The notes under the pieces were generated by a model. The model made no database searches and was not told the origin of the DNA. It saw nothing but the letters and a program-made list of their open reading frames with translations. A program made the translations under genes and the position numbers. Shown here piece after piece: positions 1 to 7,343 of a stretch of DNA of 23,046 nucleotides (positions are counted from its first letter, which is position 1; the number at the start of each line of letters is the position of its first letter). The stretch is from Avimonoglobus sp965151315 (GTDB lineage: Bacteria; Bacillota; Clostridia; UBA1381), in assembly GCA_965151315.1 (NCBI GenBank), contig CBCTZG010000042.1, positions 1 to 23,046 of the forward strand. Direction: 5' to 3'.

Positions 1-10
1 TTTTTATCTT

Positions 11-50
11 CCCCCAGTAGAACTGGGGGTTTATTCCCACGCCTAAAGGC
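11..50. mobile_element. Possible end of an IS200/IS605-type element (hairpins only)
   Basis: Two small palindromes lie at the window edge: an 8-bp perfect stem at 11-29 (CCCCCAGT, loop AGA, ACTGGGGG) and a GCCT-AA-AGGC palindrome at 41-50. From memory, this pair with TTATTCCCACGCC between them resembles the subterminal hairpins flanking single-gene IS200/IS605 transposons in Bacillota. No transposase is present in the window, so the element body would have to lie left of position 1. The assignment is inference from resemblance; it could equally be an unrelated terminator. Confidence 0.3.
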
Positions 51-56
51 ACCAAC

Positions 57-96
57 TAAAAAAACCAGCGCTTTCGCTTCAGCGCTGGTTTTTTTC
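57..96. terminator. Bidirectional intrinsic terminator
   Basis: A perfect 10-bp GC-rich stem (AACCAGCGCT 63-72 with AGCGCTGGTT 81-90, loop TTCGCTTC) is flanked by A's on the left (58-62) and T's on the right (91-95). This gives a longer stem and a U-run on both strands. It separates whatever lies left of the window from the SLH gene. Confidence 0.8.
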
Positions 97-122
97 TGCA
101 CTCTCCTCTTGGGGAAATAGCC

Positions 123-162
123 AGCAAACGAAAAAGGGCCTTTTGGCCCTTTTTCGTTTGCT
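123..162 (-). terminator. Intrinsic terminator of the SLH protein gene
   Basis: A perfect 18-bp inverted repeat (123-140 with 145-162, loop TTTT) begins 5 bases past the SLH stop codon. Read on the minus strand, its GGGCC-AAAA-GGCCC core is followed by five T's. The repeat is symmetrical, so it may also stop transcription entering from the left. Confidence 0.85.
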
Positions 163-166
163 ATTT

Positions 167-3166
167 TTATTCCGCGGCAATCTCTTCCAGCAATGTCTCA
201 TTCCAGCTTCTGCTGCCGCCAGAACCACCGCTGCCGCCAGATGTGCCAGTCTTAGTCGGTTGTTCAGCCTCTTTGACTGTCGTATCTTCTGTCAACGCGC
301 TGCCGCCGTCAGCATCGGCGTCAACATCTGGATCAGGCGTACTGCTTTCTTCCTCGCCCGCGGTTTCATCCGGGTTCGTTTCAGGCTCTGTCGTTTCTCC
401 GCCTTCTCCCGGTTCAGGTTCCGGCTCGGGTTCCGGCTCCTGGGATTCGTTTTTCAATGCTTCCAGGATATCATAAAAATCTATGATGTAATCCTTGGCT
501 TCATAAACCGTGCCTTCACCGTCTAAATCCACTGTGATCAGCAGGCCCTGCTCCTGGTTAATATCGTCTACACGGACGCATAGATAAAGCTTTCCATCCT
601 CCAGAGAATCATTTTGATATGTCCGGCTTGCCCAGTCCTCATCAACACCCAGATACTCCCGGGTAATCGTTCCGTTTTCCGTATCCCACTCCGCCGCCGG
701 GGTGATCTCCAGGATAACGAAATGACCGTTGTTCCGATCATCATCCGGCCAGTAGCCAGTTTCTTCCGCATATTTCAGGGTACCCGCCGCTCTGAAATCA
801 AAGCCGTCCTCTACGTTTACGTCCGTGATCTCAAAGCCGTCCTCTACAAAGTCCGCCTGGGTTTTCCCATTCCATGCTTCTTTGTCCATCGGTGCTGCGC
901 TGACCGTAATATCTGGCTTCTCCAACAAGGTTACACCGCTGAAATCGATTGCAAATCTGACTATATCACTGGAGACTGTGTCTACGCCGTTCGGACGCAG
1001 GAATACGATCAACCCACCGTTTTTCGCATCATCTGCCCGGACAGGCACATTCAATTTGCCGTTCCCGTCTAAGTCACCATTGCCATACACCTTGCTGTAG
1101 TCTCCATAATTCACCTCAATTTCGCCTCTGGTACTCCAAAGTTTATCGTCAGGCGTAATCTCTAAAATCACAAAATGTCCGCTGTCCTGCTCTGTGCCCG
1201 GCGCAAAGCCTGTATTTTCTACATACCGCAGGGCGCCTGTGGCTTTCAGATCCTGGTCTTCCGCAGTGGGCGTCGTCAGCCTAAAAGAGCGTACAAAATC
1301 CTTCTGGGTAAAGCCCTGGTCAAATGCCGCCGTTTCCGTCGGCGCCGCCGCAAAGCTCAGCGGCAGTACGACTTCCCTTTCCAAATCCTGGACATCTATA
1401 ATATATCCTTCTGGCAAAAACGCGTCCCCACTGCCGTCATAGTCGACCTCGTATTGCAACTTGTCGCCGTTGTCGATCAGTTTATCCGTAATATGCCAGA
1501 TCGTAATCAGGCTCCCGTCCTCCTCGAAATCATCCTTTGTAAAGGTTTTCTTGTTTTTGTTGGGATCGTTCTTGTCCCGGACGCCCTGGATCGTCACAAC
1601 GATGTCATCAGTCAATACCTTTGGAATCAGCCGGACTACCAGATAGTTACCTTCCTGCTCATTTTTCGAGTCCGAAAATTCCGTATAATTTTTATAATAT
1701 TTCAATGTGCCACTTGCGTTAAACTCAAAAGTGCTAAACAGGCCGCTCCCGGATTTTTTCTCGATTCTTACGCCGTCCATCAAATCCGAAGCCTTTTCAT
1801 CACCCAAAAGCTTGGTATCGTCGTCCACGGGAACCAGCTGTGCACTGGGTTCCCGGACAAGCGCACCCAGGTTGACGGAGTACGTTGTTTCCTTATAACT
1901 TTTGTCGCTGCCGTCTGCGTCATATTCAATCGTAAACCCTTTGCTGAACAGCTGGGCGTCTACCCGCCGGAAAATGGTGATCGCACCGTCTACCAGGTCT
2001 GATTTTCCATAATTCTTATCCAGAATCCTCAGGTTCATTTTACTGGTAGAGTTGGACGGTTTGATCCGCAGCGCCAGGAAGTATCCGTTCTGTTCTGCCG
2101 GCTCTTCTTCATTGTACGCCGTCAGTCCCGTCACATACTTCAATGTTCCCCGGATGCGGACGTCCGTGTTGCCGCTCACAGAAATATTTTCCATGAATTC
2201 TGCAGGCAGCATACCCATCAGTTCCTCATCGTCCGCCACAGCGTCCACCGTTATCTTGGAACTCTTCTGCGCACCGGTGGTCCCGCCGCCGCTGCCGCCG
2301 CTGCCCCCAGTAGAAATTCCCCCGCTGCCCGTGTTCATACCCGGCAGGGAAACACTAGTTCCTACAGTCTGTACCTTGGCATCCGGGGCCAGATTCTTCA
2401 GCTCCCGCTTCATGACGGCATTCTGGATGGTCACCGAGCCGCTGCCAACCGCCGGCGAAATCACGATGCCGTCCGCACTCACTGTATTCAGCGTTACGCC
2501 GCCGGCCTTCACCAGGATAATACCGCCATTGGTATTGTTTTGCGTATATGTACCAGCCTGGTCAATATAAGTTTTTACCATATTATTCAAAATGGTTACC
2601 ATTTCTGCCCGGGTCAGCGCACGCTTGGGCCGGTATGCGCCGTCGTCGCCGCTCAGATACCCAGCTTCCGTCATGCCGCCTACATAGCCCTTTGCCCAGT
2701 CGGCAATTTCCTCCGCGTCGCTGAATGCGGATACGTCAGCGTTTTGGGGAATGCCAAAAGCATTTGCAAAGATAACGGCGGCTTCCTCCCGGGTAATCTG
2801 ATCGTTAGGCCGGAATAGGCCCGTACCGTCGCCGTTGATCGCCTTTGCCGCACTGGCTTTTTTTACTGCCGGAGCGTACCACGCGTCCTCTGCCACGTCC
2901 GCAAAGTCGTCGCCGGCTTCGTCTATGTATCCAACCGCACCGGACAAAATAGACGCCGCCTCTGCCCTCGTCACATAGTCGTTGGGATTGAACATGCCGT
3001 CAAACCCTTGGATCACACCTCTGTCACTCCATACATTGATGGCTTCTTCCGCCCAGTGGCCGGCAGTATCGCTAAAGGACGCCGCAAACGATACAGGCGC
3101 AAATGCCGCGCTGGCAATTGCTGCCGCTACGCACAAGGCGATTTGTCTTGTTTTAAATCGCTTCAA
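167..3166 (-). CDS. Secreted SLH-domain surface protein with four related repeat domains
   Basis: This is a 999-aa exported protein. Residues 1-29 form a signal peptide (basic KRFKTR, then an Ala-rich core ending SFA-A). Three SLH domains follow at about 30-75, 88-135 and 147-195, with FSDTAGHWAEEAI and TRAEA-type signatures; SLH domains bind secondary wall polymers and hold proteins in the S-layer. A short Val/Ile-rich stretch (205-260) and a Gly/Ser linker (280-298) lead to four related units of about 130-155 aa (304-437, 442-597, 600-745, 752-900). Each unit has a GTLKY-like strand, then G-(H/Y/N)-(F/Y)-(V/L)-x-L-x-I-x-P. The tail is (PE)5, then acidic/Thr, then GGS repeats, with no LPxTG. 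The start is TTG at 3166, set by AGGAGGG at 3173-3179. No enzymatic motif is visible, so an adhesive or structural role is only an inference. Confidence 0.9.
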   Translation of the reverse strand: MKRFKTRQIALCVAAAIASAAFAPVSFAASFSDTAGHWAEEAINVWSDRGVIQGFDGMFNPNDYVTRAEAASILSGAVGYIDEAGDDFADVAEDAWYAPAVKKASAAKAINGDGTGLFRPNDQITREEAAVIFANAFGIPQNADVSAFSDAEEIADWAKGYVGGMTEAGYLSGDDGAYRPKRALTRAEMVTILNNMVKTYIDQAGTYTQNNTNGGIILVKAGGVTLNTVSADGIVISPAVGSGSVTIQNAVMKRELKNLAPDAKVQTVGTSVSLPGMNTGSGGISTGGSGGSGGGTTGAQKSSKITVDAVADDEELMGMLPAEFMENISVSGNTDVRIRGTLKYVTGLTAYNEEEPAEQNGYFLALRIKPSNSTSKMNLRILDKNYGKSDLVDGAITIFRRVDAQLFSKGFTIEYDADGSDKSYKETTYSVNLGALVREPSAQLVPVDDDTKLLGDEKASDLMDGVRIEKKSGSGLFSTFEFNASGTLKYYKNYTEFSDSKNEQEGNYLVVRLIPKVLTDDIVVTIQGVRDKNDPNKNKKTFTKDDFEEDGSLITIWHITDKLIDNGDKLQYEVDYDGSGDAFLPEGYIIDVQDLEREVVLPLSFAAAPTETAAFDQGFTQKDFVRSFRLTTPTAEDQDLKATGALRYVENTGFAPGTEQDSGHFVILEITPDDKLWSTRGEIEVNYGDYSKVYGNGDLDGNGKLNVPVRADDAKNGGLIVFLRPNGVDTVSSDIVRFAIDFSGVTLLEKPDITVSAAPMDKEAWNGKTQADFVEDGFEITDVNVEDGFDFRAAGTLKYAEETGYWPDDDRNNGHFVILEITPAAEWDTENGTITREYLGVDEDWASRTYQNDSLEDGKLYLCVRVDDINQEQGLLITVDLDGEGTVYEAKDYIIDFYDILEALKNESQEPEPEPEPEPGEGGETTEPETNPDETAGEEESSTPDPDVDADADGGSALTEDTTVKEAEQPTKTGTSGGSGGSGGSRSWNETLLEEIAAE
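410..439 (-). repeat. Pro-Glu dipeptide repeat
   Basis: Tandem six-base units (on the plus strand, variants of GGTTCC/GGCTCC) encode five Glu-Pro pairs at residues 910-919 of the SLH protein. Such rigid PE rods usually serve as wall-spanning spacers. The array could change length by slippage. Confidence 0.7.
467..2257 (-). repeat. Four diverged tandem domain repeats in the SLH protein
   Basis: Protein-level repeat region covering residues 304-900 of the SLH protein. Landmarks are GTLKYVTG (340), GTLKYYKN (486), GALRYVEN (643) and GTLKYAEE (795), each followed 15-25 residues later by a GYFLALRIKP-like strand (NYLVVRLIPK, HFVILEITPD, HFVILEITPA). Units 3 and 4 are the most alike, which suggests the most recent duplication. 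At DNA level the copies are clearly diverged. Confidence 0.7.
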
Positions 3167-3255
3167 AACAATCCCTCCTAATTTTTAATTATTCTGCCGA
3201 TATTTTATTCCCGTTGCACGCACCAACCAATTTTCATAAAACACCGTACAAGCAT

Positions 3256-3284
3256 ATTATACCCTCTTTTATGACAGAAAACAA
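3256..3284 (-). promoter_or_regulatory. Sigma-A-type promoter for the SLH gene
   Basis: On the minus strand TTGTTT (3284-3279) is followed by a 17-bp spacer and a perfect TATAAT (3261-3256). This predicts a start near 3249 and a leader of about 80 nt before the TTG start at 3166. The rest of the 3167-3521 gap is AT-rich, with no gene that I can support. Confidence 0.6.
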
Positions 3285-3444
3285 TAGTATTTTGTAAACT
3301 GGTACAGAAATGTAATATTTCTATGATGAATATTTCCAGAAAAATCCTAACAAGTTGCTCAGAACCTAATTTGTTTTTTCTTGTATATTGTATGTTTTTC
3401 ATAAAAATCAGTTATGAATTTATGTTATTCTGCCATTCTTTTTT

Positions 3445-3474
3445 TTGATTGGCCCTGTGAAAACAGGGTATATA
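3445..3474 (+). promoter_or_regulatory. Candidate promoter of the EF-G-like gene with a palindrome in its spacer
   Basis: TTGATT (3445-3450) and TATATA (3469-3474) are 18 bp apart and lie about 50 bp before the start codon. The spacer holds a perfect inverted repeat, CCCTGT-GAAA-ACAGGG (3453-3468), which could be a repressor operator. The hexamers are only moderate matches. Confidence 0.4.
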
Positions 3475-3521
3475 TTAAGTATAGGCTGATTTTTTTAATC
3501 AAAAAAACAGAAAGGAACGGG

Positions 3522-5597
3522 ATGCATATGAATCACTACAAAATGGATGCGATCCGCAACGTAGCTGTCATGGGCCACGGGAAAGCCGGGAAAACCTCTT
3601 TGGCGGAGGCGATGCTGTTTAACAGCGGCGCGATCGACCGGATCGGCACCGTGGCGGACGGCACAACCACCTCTGATTTTGATCCGGAGGAAATCAAGCG
3701 CAAGGTTTCTATTTCCACTGCGGTAGCGCCGGTGGAATGGAAGGGTATGAAGTATAATATCCTAGACACCCCGGGCTATTTTGACTTTGTGGGCGAGGTC
3801 AAGGAAGGGCTTCGGGCGGCAGACGCGGCGTTAGTGGTGCTCAGCGGCCGCAGCGGCGTATCCGTGGGGACAGAGCAGGTGTTTAAATACGCCCGGCAAA
3901 AAGGCGTGCCCATCGTATTTTTTGTTAATAAAATCGACGACGATCGGGCAAATTACCAGCGGACCCTGGAGGAGATGAAGGAGAAATTCGGCAAATCCAT
4001 CACGCCCTTTGTCTATCCCATTCGGGAGGGGGATGAATTCAAAGGGTTTGTAGATATTATCGACATGACCGCCCGGCGGTACGAGGGCAAGGACAGGGTG
4101 GATATCCCCGTGCCGGAAGGCATGGCCGAGATCGTGGCGCCGCTGCGGGATATGATCATGGAGGCAGTGGCGGAAACAGACGACGCCCTGATGAACAAGT
4201 ATTTTAACGGCGAGGAATTTACATTTGATGAGATTAAAAAGGCGATCCGCAAGGGTGTAAAGGAAGGCAGCATTTACCCAGTATACTGCGGCTCCGGCCT
4301 GACCAATATCGGCGTACGCAGCCTAATGGACGGCATCGGCAAATATCTGCCCAATCCCAACGAGATCGCGGAAATCGCCCACGACGCCAAAACCGGCGAT
4401 CCGATCGAAGTAGTACAGGACGCAGGCGATACGACCTCTGCCATTGTATTCAAAACCATCGCCGACCCCTATGTCGGAAAAATGTCTTTATTCCGGGTGT
4501 ATTCCGGCCAGGTGAAAGCGGATTCTATCTTATATAACCCCAACAAGGACACTATTGAGAAAATCGGCAAAGTCTTTATGCTCCGGGGCAAAAAGCAGAT
4601 CGACGTACCCTATGTAGCGGCCGGGGATGTGGGCGTCGTCGCCAAGCTGGATAAAACTAAGACCGGCGACACCCTCTGCGCGGAAAATAAAAATATTATT
4701 CTGACCGGCATCGACTTTCCGGAGCCCGTGCTGTCTATGGCGGTGGAGCCTTTAGCCAAGGGCGACGAGGAGAAGATTGTCAGCGGCTTGACCAAGCTTA
4801 TGGATGAGGATCCAACCTTCACCGTGACCAACAATCCGGAAACCAAACAGACCCTGATCAACGGCCAGGGCGAGCAGCACATTGACGTAATCGTCAATAA
4901 GCTCAGCACGAAATACGGCGTGCATGTCAAGCTGGAGGATCCCATTGTGCCCTACCGGGAAACCATCACTGGAAAAGCCAAGGTGGAAGGCAAGCATAAA
5001 AAACAGTCCGGCGGCCACGGCCAGTACGGCCATGTCTGGATCGAATTTGAACCAGGACTGACTGAGGATATGATTTTTGAAGAGAAAGTATTCGGCGGCA
5101 GCGTTCCTAAAAACTATTTTCCCGCCGTGGAAAAGGGCCTGCGGGATTCCTGCGCCCACGGCGTTCTTGCCGGCTACCCGGTCGTGAACCTCAAAGCCAC
5201 GCTTTTAGACGGCTCCTATCACCCTGTAGACTCCTCGGAAATGGCTTTCAAGACAGCCGCCTCCATTGCCTATAAGGAGGGGCTCAAGCAAGCTAATCCC
5301 GTTCTCTTGGAGCCCATCGGCTATCTGAAGGTCTACATCCCCGAAAGCATCATGGGGGATATTATCGGCGACATCAATAAGCGCCGGGGCCAGATCATGG
5401 GTATGGGGGAAAGCGACCGGGAAGGCCTGAATATGGTGGAGGCGGAAGTACCTATGTCGGAAATGTTTAAATACGCCACCGACCTGCGCTCCATGAGCCA
5501 GGGCAGAGGCGCCTTTACCTTTACGTTCGTCCGCTATGACCCAGCGCCGAAAAATGTAGCCGACGCGGTGATTGCAAAGGCCAAAAAAACAGACTGA
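3522..5597 (+). CDS. Elongation factor G-like GTPase (EF-G-2 / FusA2 type)
   Basis: This 691-aa translational GTPase has the full EF-G domain order. The G domain has P-loop GHGKAGKTS (18-26), DTPGYFDF (82-89) and NKID (136-139). Domains II and III follow, then domain IV with SGGHGQYGHVW, and a C-terminal EF-G domain V (GDIIGDINKRRGQIMGM). Canonical EF-G has RGITI and DTPGH; here these are RKVSI and DTPGY, as in the EF-G-2 paralogue family, so this is probably not the main elongation factor. Its neighbours are not rpsL, rpsG or tuf, which supports that. The ATG at 3522 follows AAAGGA (3511-3516) at 5 nt; ATG 3528 is the alternative. The reading frame stays open upstream to 3414, but that part lacks a Shine-Dalgarno sequence and overlaps the promoter. 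The exact cellular role of EF-G-2 proteins is not settled. Confidence 0.9.
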   Translation: MHMNHYKMDAIRNVAVMGHGKAGKTSLAEAMLFNSGAIDRIGTVADGTTTSDFDPEEIKRKVSISTAVAPVEWKGMKYNILDTPGYFDFVGEVKEGLRAADAALVVLSGRSGVSVGTEQVFKYARQKGVPIVFFVNKIDDDRANYQRTLEEMKEKFGKSITPFVYPIREGDEFKGFVDIIDMTARRYEGKDRVDIPVPEGMAEIVAPLRDMIMEAVAETDDALMNKYFNGEEFTFDEIKKAIRKGVKEGSIYPVYCGSGLTNIGVRSLMDGIGKYLPNPNEIAEIAHDAKTGDPIEVVQDAGDTTSAIVFKTIADPYVGKMSLFRVYSGQVKADSILYNPNKDTIEKIGKVFMLRGKKQIDVPYVAAGDVGVVAKLDKTKTGDTLCAENKNIILTGIDFPEPVLSMAVEPLAKGDEEKIVSGLTKLMDEDPTFTVTNNPETKQTLINGQGEQHIDVIVNKLSTKYGVHVKLEDPIVPYRETITGKAKVEGKHKKQSGGHGQYGHVWIEFEPGLTEDMIFEEKVFGGSVPKNYFPAVEKGLRDSCAHGVLAGYPVVNLKATLLDGSYHPVDSSEMAFKTAASIAYKEGLKQANPVLLEPIGYLKVYIPESIMGDIIGDINKRRGQIMGMGESDREGLNMVEAEVPMSEMFKYATDLRSMSQGRGAFTFTFVRYDPAPKNVADAVIAKAKKTD

Positions 5598-5685
5598 TTT
5601 TTCGCAAATTGCGGTTTTAGCTAATATTGCTAAAGTTTTAAAATCAAATTTGTGAAAATATGGTCTTCCAATTTCCCCATAAATA

Positions 5686-5694
5686 TGGTATCAT
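5686..5694 (+). promoter_or_regulatory. Extended -10 promoter of the ABC ATPase gene
   Basis: TGGTATCAT is an extended -10 element (TG-n-TATCAT, hexamer at 5689-5694) about 55 bp before the start codon. The -35 position (TTCCAA, 5666-5671) is poor, which is typical for extended -10 promoters. The 5598-5747 gap otherwise shows only AT-rich DNA. Confidence 0.4.
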
Positions 5695-5747
5695 ACTGCT
5701 ATAAGATAAAACTGATGTTGGGAAACGCAGAGAGGAGTTATTCTTAA

Positions 5748-6860
5748 ATGGCAGATTTGCAATTAAAAGGTATTTACAAGAGATATGCAGGCGGAGTTAC
5801 TGCGGTCAGTGACTTTACGCTTGATATTGAAGATAAGGAATTCATCATCCTGGTCGGCCCCTCCGGCTGTGGTAAATCCACAACCCTCCGTATGATCGCA
5901 GGTCTTGAGGAAATCAGCGAGGGCGAGCTGTATATCGGCGGCAAGCTGGTTAACGACGTAGCCCCGAAGGACAGGGATATCGCTATGGTTTTCCAGAACT
6001 ACGCCCTGTATCCGCATATGACGGTATATGAAAATATGGCGTTTGGCCTGAAGCTGCGGAAAACACCGAAGGATGAAATCAAGAAGCGCGTAACAGAAGC
6101 CGCTAAGATCTTGGATATCGAGCATCTGCTGGATAGGAAACCGAAGGCTTTGTCCGGCGGTCAGCGGCAGCGTGTAGCGCTGGGCCGCGCAATCGTCCGT
6201 GACCCGAAGGTTTTCCTGATGGACGAACCGCTCTCCAACCTGGACGCGAAGCTCCGTGTTGCTATGAGAACAGAAATCAACAAGCTGCATAAACGGTTGC
6301 AAACCACTTTTATTTATGTAACCCACGATCAGACAGAAGCGATGACAATGGGTACCCGGATTGTTGTTATGAAGGATGGTATCATCCAGCAGGTTGACAC
6401 GCCGGCAAACCTGTACACTAAGCCCTGCAACATGTTTGTAGGCGGATTTATCGGCAGCCCGCAGATGAACTTTATTGACGCTAAGCTGACAAAGCGCAGC
6501 GACGGGGTTTATATCGAGTTCGGCGGCGAAGCTGTCAAGCTGCCGGAAGGCAAGGCTTCTAAGGCTGAATTGCAGGAGTATATTGGGAAAGAGGTTGTTG
6601 TTGGAATCCGTCCGGAGGATATTCATGATGAAGAAGCTTTTGTTGCTTCCCGTCCGGAAGACGTTGTTAACGCATATGTAGATGTTACGGAAATGATGGG
6701 TGCGGAGACTTATCTGTATCTGACCATTGCTGGCAAGCCGTTTACCGCTAGAGTTAATCAGCGTTCTACTGCGAAAATCAACGATACGATTAAGGTTGCG
6801 TTTGAGACCAACAAGATACATATTTTTGACAAGGACACTGAGTTGGCAATCATTCACTAA
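5748..6860 (+). CDS. ABC sugar-importer ATPase, MsmX/UgpC/MalK family
   Basis: The 370-aa protein is the cytoplasmic ATPase of a CUT1-type carbohydrate ABC importer. Motifs are Walker A GPSGCGKST (37-45), Q-loop Q83, signature LSGGQ (135-139), Walker B FLMDE with D159/E160, D-loop SNLDA (163-167) and switch His193 in THDQTEAMTMG. Residues from about 240 on form the MalK/TOBE-like regulatory domain (GIRPEDIHD near 286). No permease or binding-protein genes lie beside it, and it has its own promoter and terminator. This fits MsmX-like orphan ATPases that energise several sugar importers encoded elsewhere. AGAGGAG (5731-5737) precedes the ATG by 10 nt. The transported sugar cannot be read from the sequence. 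Confidence 0.93.
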   Translation: MADLQLKGIYKRYAGGVTAVSDFTLDIEDKEFIILVGPSGCGKSTTLRMIAGLEEISEGELYIGGKLVNDVAPKDRDIAMVFQNYALYPHMTVYENMAFGLKLRKTPKDEIKKRVTEAAKILDIEHLLDRKPKALSGGQRQRVALGRAIVRDPKVFLMDEPLSNLDAKLRVAMRTEINKLHKRLQTTFIYVTHDQTEAMTMGTRIVVMKDGIIQQVDTPANLYTKPCNMFVGGFIGSPQMNFIDAKLTKRSDGVYIEFGGEAVKLPEGKASKAELQEYIGKEVVVGIRPEDIHDEEAFVASRPEDVVNAYVDVTEMMGAETYLYLTIAGKPFTARVNQRSTAKINDTIKVAFETNKIHIFDKDTELAIIH

Positions 6861-6868
6861 TTGGAATT

Positions 6869-6902
6869 AAACGTCTCAATGGTTTCCCATTGAGACGTTT
6901 TT
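6869..6902 (+). terminator. Intrinsic terminator after the ABC ATPase gene
   Basis: A 14-bp perfect stem (AAACGTCTCAATGG 6869-6882 with CCATTGAGACGTTT 6887-6900, loop TTTC) ends in a T-run (6898-6902), 8 bp after the stop codon. Confidence 0.9.
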
Positions 6903-6911
6903 ATAGCCAAA

Positions 6912-6951
6912 ACAAAGAAAACAGCCTGATTTGCAGGCTGTTTTTCTTTGT
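6912..6951. terminator. Bidirectional terminator between converging genes
   Basis: The arms ACAAAGAAAACAGCCTG (6912-6928) and CAGGCTGTTTTTCTTTGT (6934-6951) pair with one bulged T and a 5-nt loop. It lies just downstream of the minus-strand HTH gene and serves it; T's on the plus strand make it a back-up for the ABC gene. Confidence 0.8.
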
Positions 6952-6956
6952 ATCTT

Positions 6957-7166
6957 TTAAATTTCTCTTCCGTCTTTTAGAATAAACCTTCCCTCAAACA
7001 CAGCGTCACAGGCTTCTGCAATTTCCCGCAATTCCTTTTCCGAAAAATTATCCCGCCGCAGTTTACCGCTTAAATTGGACGGTGATGTGCCTAATTTGAA
7101 TGCCAATTCCTTATTCTGCATATGCATTGCAATTAACAAATGCTTAACCTTTTCTGCCATAGCCAT
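6957..7166 (-). CDS. Small helix-turn-helix DNA-binding protein (Cro/XRE-like)
   Basis: This 69-aa protein consists of little more than one HTH unit: KELAFKLGTSPSNLSGKLRR (about 19-38) fits the helix-turn-helix of the Cro/CI-XRE fold, with a following helix (SEKELREIAEACDA) and a C-terminal strand (EGRFILKDG). The start at 7166 is set by AGGAGGGA (7173-7180) at 6 nt. It is divergent from the gene at 7344, and the inverted repeat at 7213/7240 overlaps its own -35, so autoregulation is likely by inference. Known relatives include small phage or plasmid repressors and regulators of toxin-antitoxin loci, but nothing here proves either role. Confidence 0.8.
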   Translation of the reverse strand: MAMAEKVKHLLIAMHMQNKELAFKLGTSPSNLSGKLRRDNFSEKELREIAEACDAVFEGRFILKDGREI

Positions 7167-7192
7167 ACCGTATCCCTCCTATTTATATGTAA

Positions 7193-7221
7193 ATTATATA
7201 CTAAAAAATAAAATATTTCAA
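7193..7221 (-). promoter_or_regulatory. Promoter of the HTH gene
   Basis: On the minus strand TTGAAA (7221-7216), a 17-bp spacer and a perfect TATAAT (7198-7193). The -35 lies inside the left arm of the inverted repeat at 7213-7222. Confidence 0.7.
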
Positions 7222-7249
7222 TATAAAATACACAAATTTATTGAAATAT
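7213..7249. promoter_or_regulatory. Candidate operator: 10-bp inverted repeat in the divergent promoter region
   Basis: ATATTTCAAT (7213-7222) and ATTGAAATAT (7240-7249) are exact reverse complements separated by 17 bp. One arm covers the -35 of the HTH gene; the other lies just upstream of the -35 of the opposite gene. A dimeric HTH protein bound here could control both promoters. AT-rich DNA yields chance repeats, so this is a prediction. Confidence 0.5.
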
Positions 7250-7260
7250 GAAAAATTCTC

Positions 7261-7289
7261 TTGACAAACTTAATTTATTAGTGTATTAT
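7261..7289 (+). promoter_or_regulatory. Strong sigma-A promoter of the 97-aa protein gene
   Basis: A perfect -35 TTGACA (7261-7266), a 17-bp spacer and TATTAT (7284-7289). The predicted start is near 7296, about 48 nt before the ATG at 7344. Confidence 0.8.
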
Positions 7290-7343
7290 TTATCTATATA
7301 AATAATTTTTTAATTTTAATATCAATAAAAAGAGGTGAACCTT

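Noticed and set aside
1175..2002. 275-aa plus-strand frame inside the SLH gene
   Set aside because: Antisense shadow of the repeat domains, with a composition atypical for a protein and no ribosome-binding site.
3414..3521. N-terminal extension of the EF-G-like protein from 3414
   Set aside because: It covers the candidate promoter, has no Shine-Dalgarno and adds residues without family counterparts; AAAGGA precedes ATG 3522.
5603..5640. Small stems after the EF-G-like gene (TTTAGC/GCTAAA)
   Set aside because: Only 6 AT-rich base pairs and a weak T-run; too poor to call a terminator.
5763..6857. Long open frame (364 aa) on the minus strand, antisense to the ABC ATPase gene
   Set aside because: The plus-strand frame encodes an unmistakable ABC ATPase with all motifs; the antisense product has no recognisable domain, and no separate promoter or start site was found.
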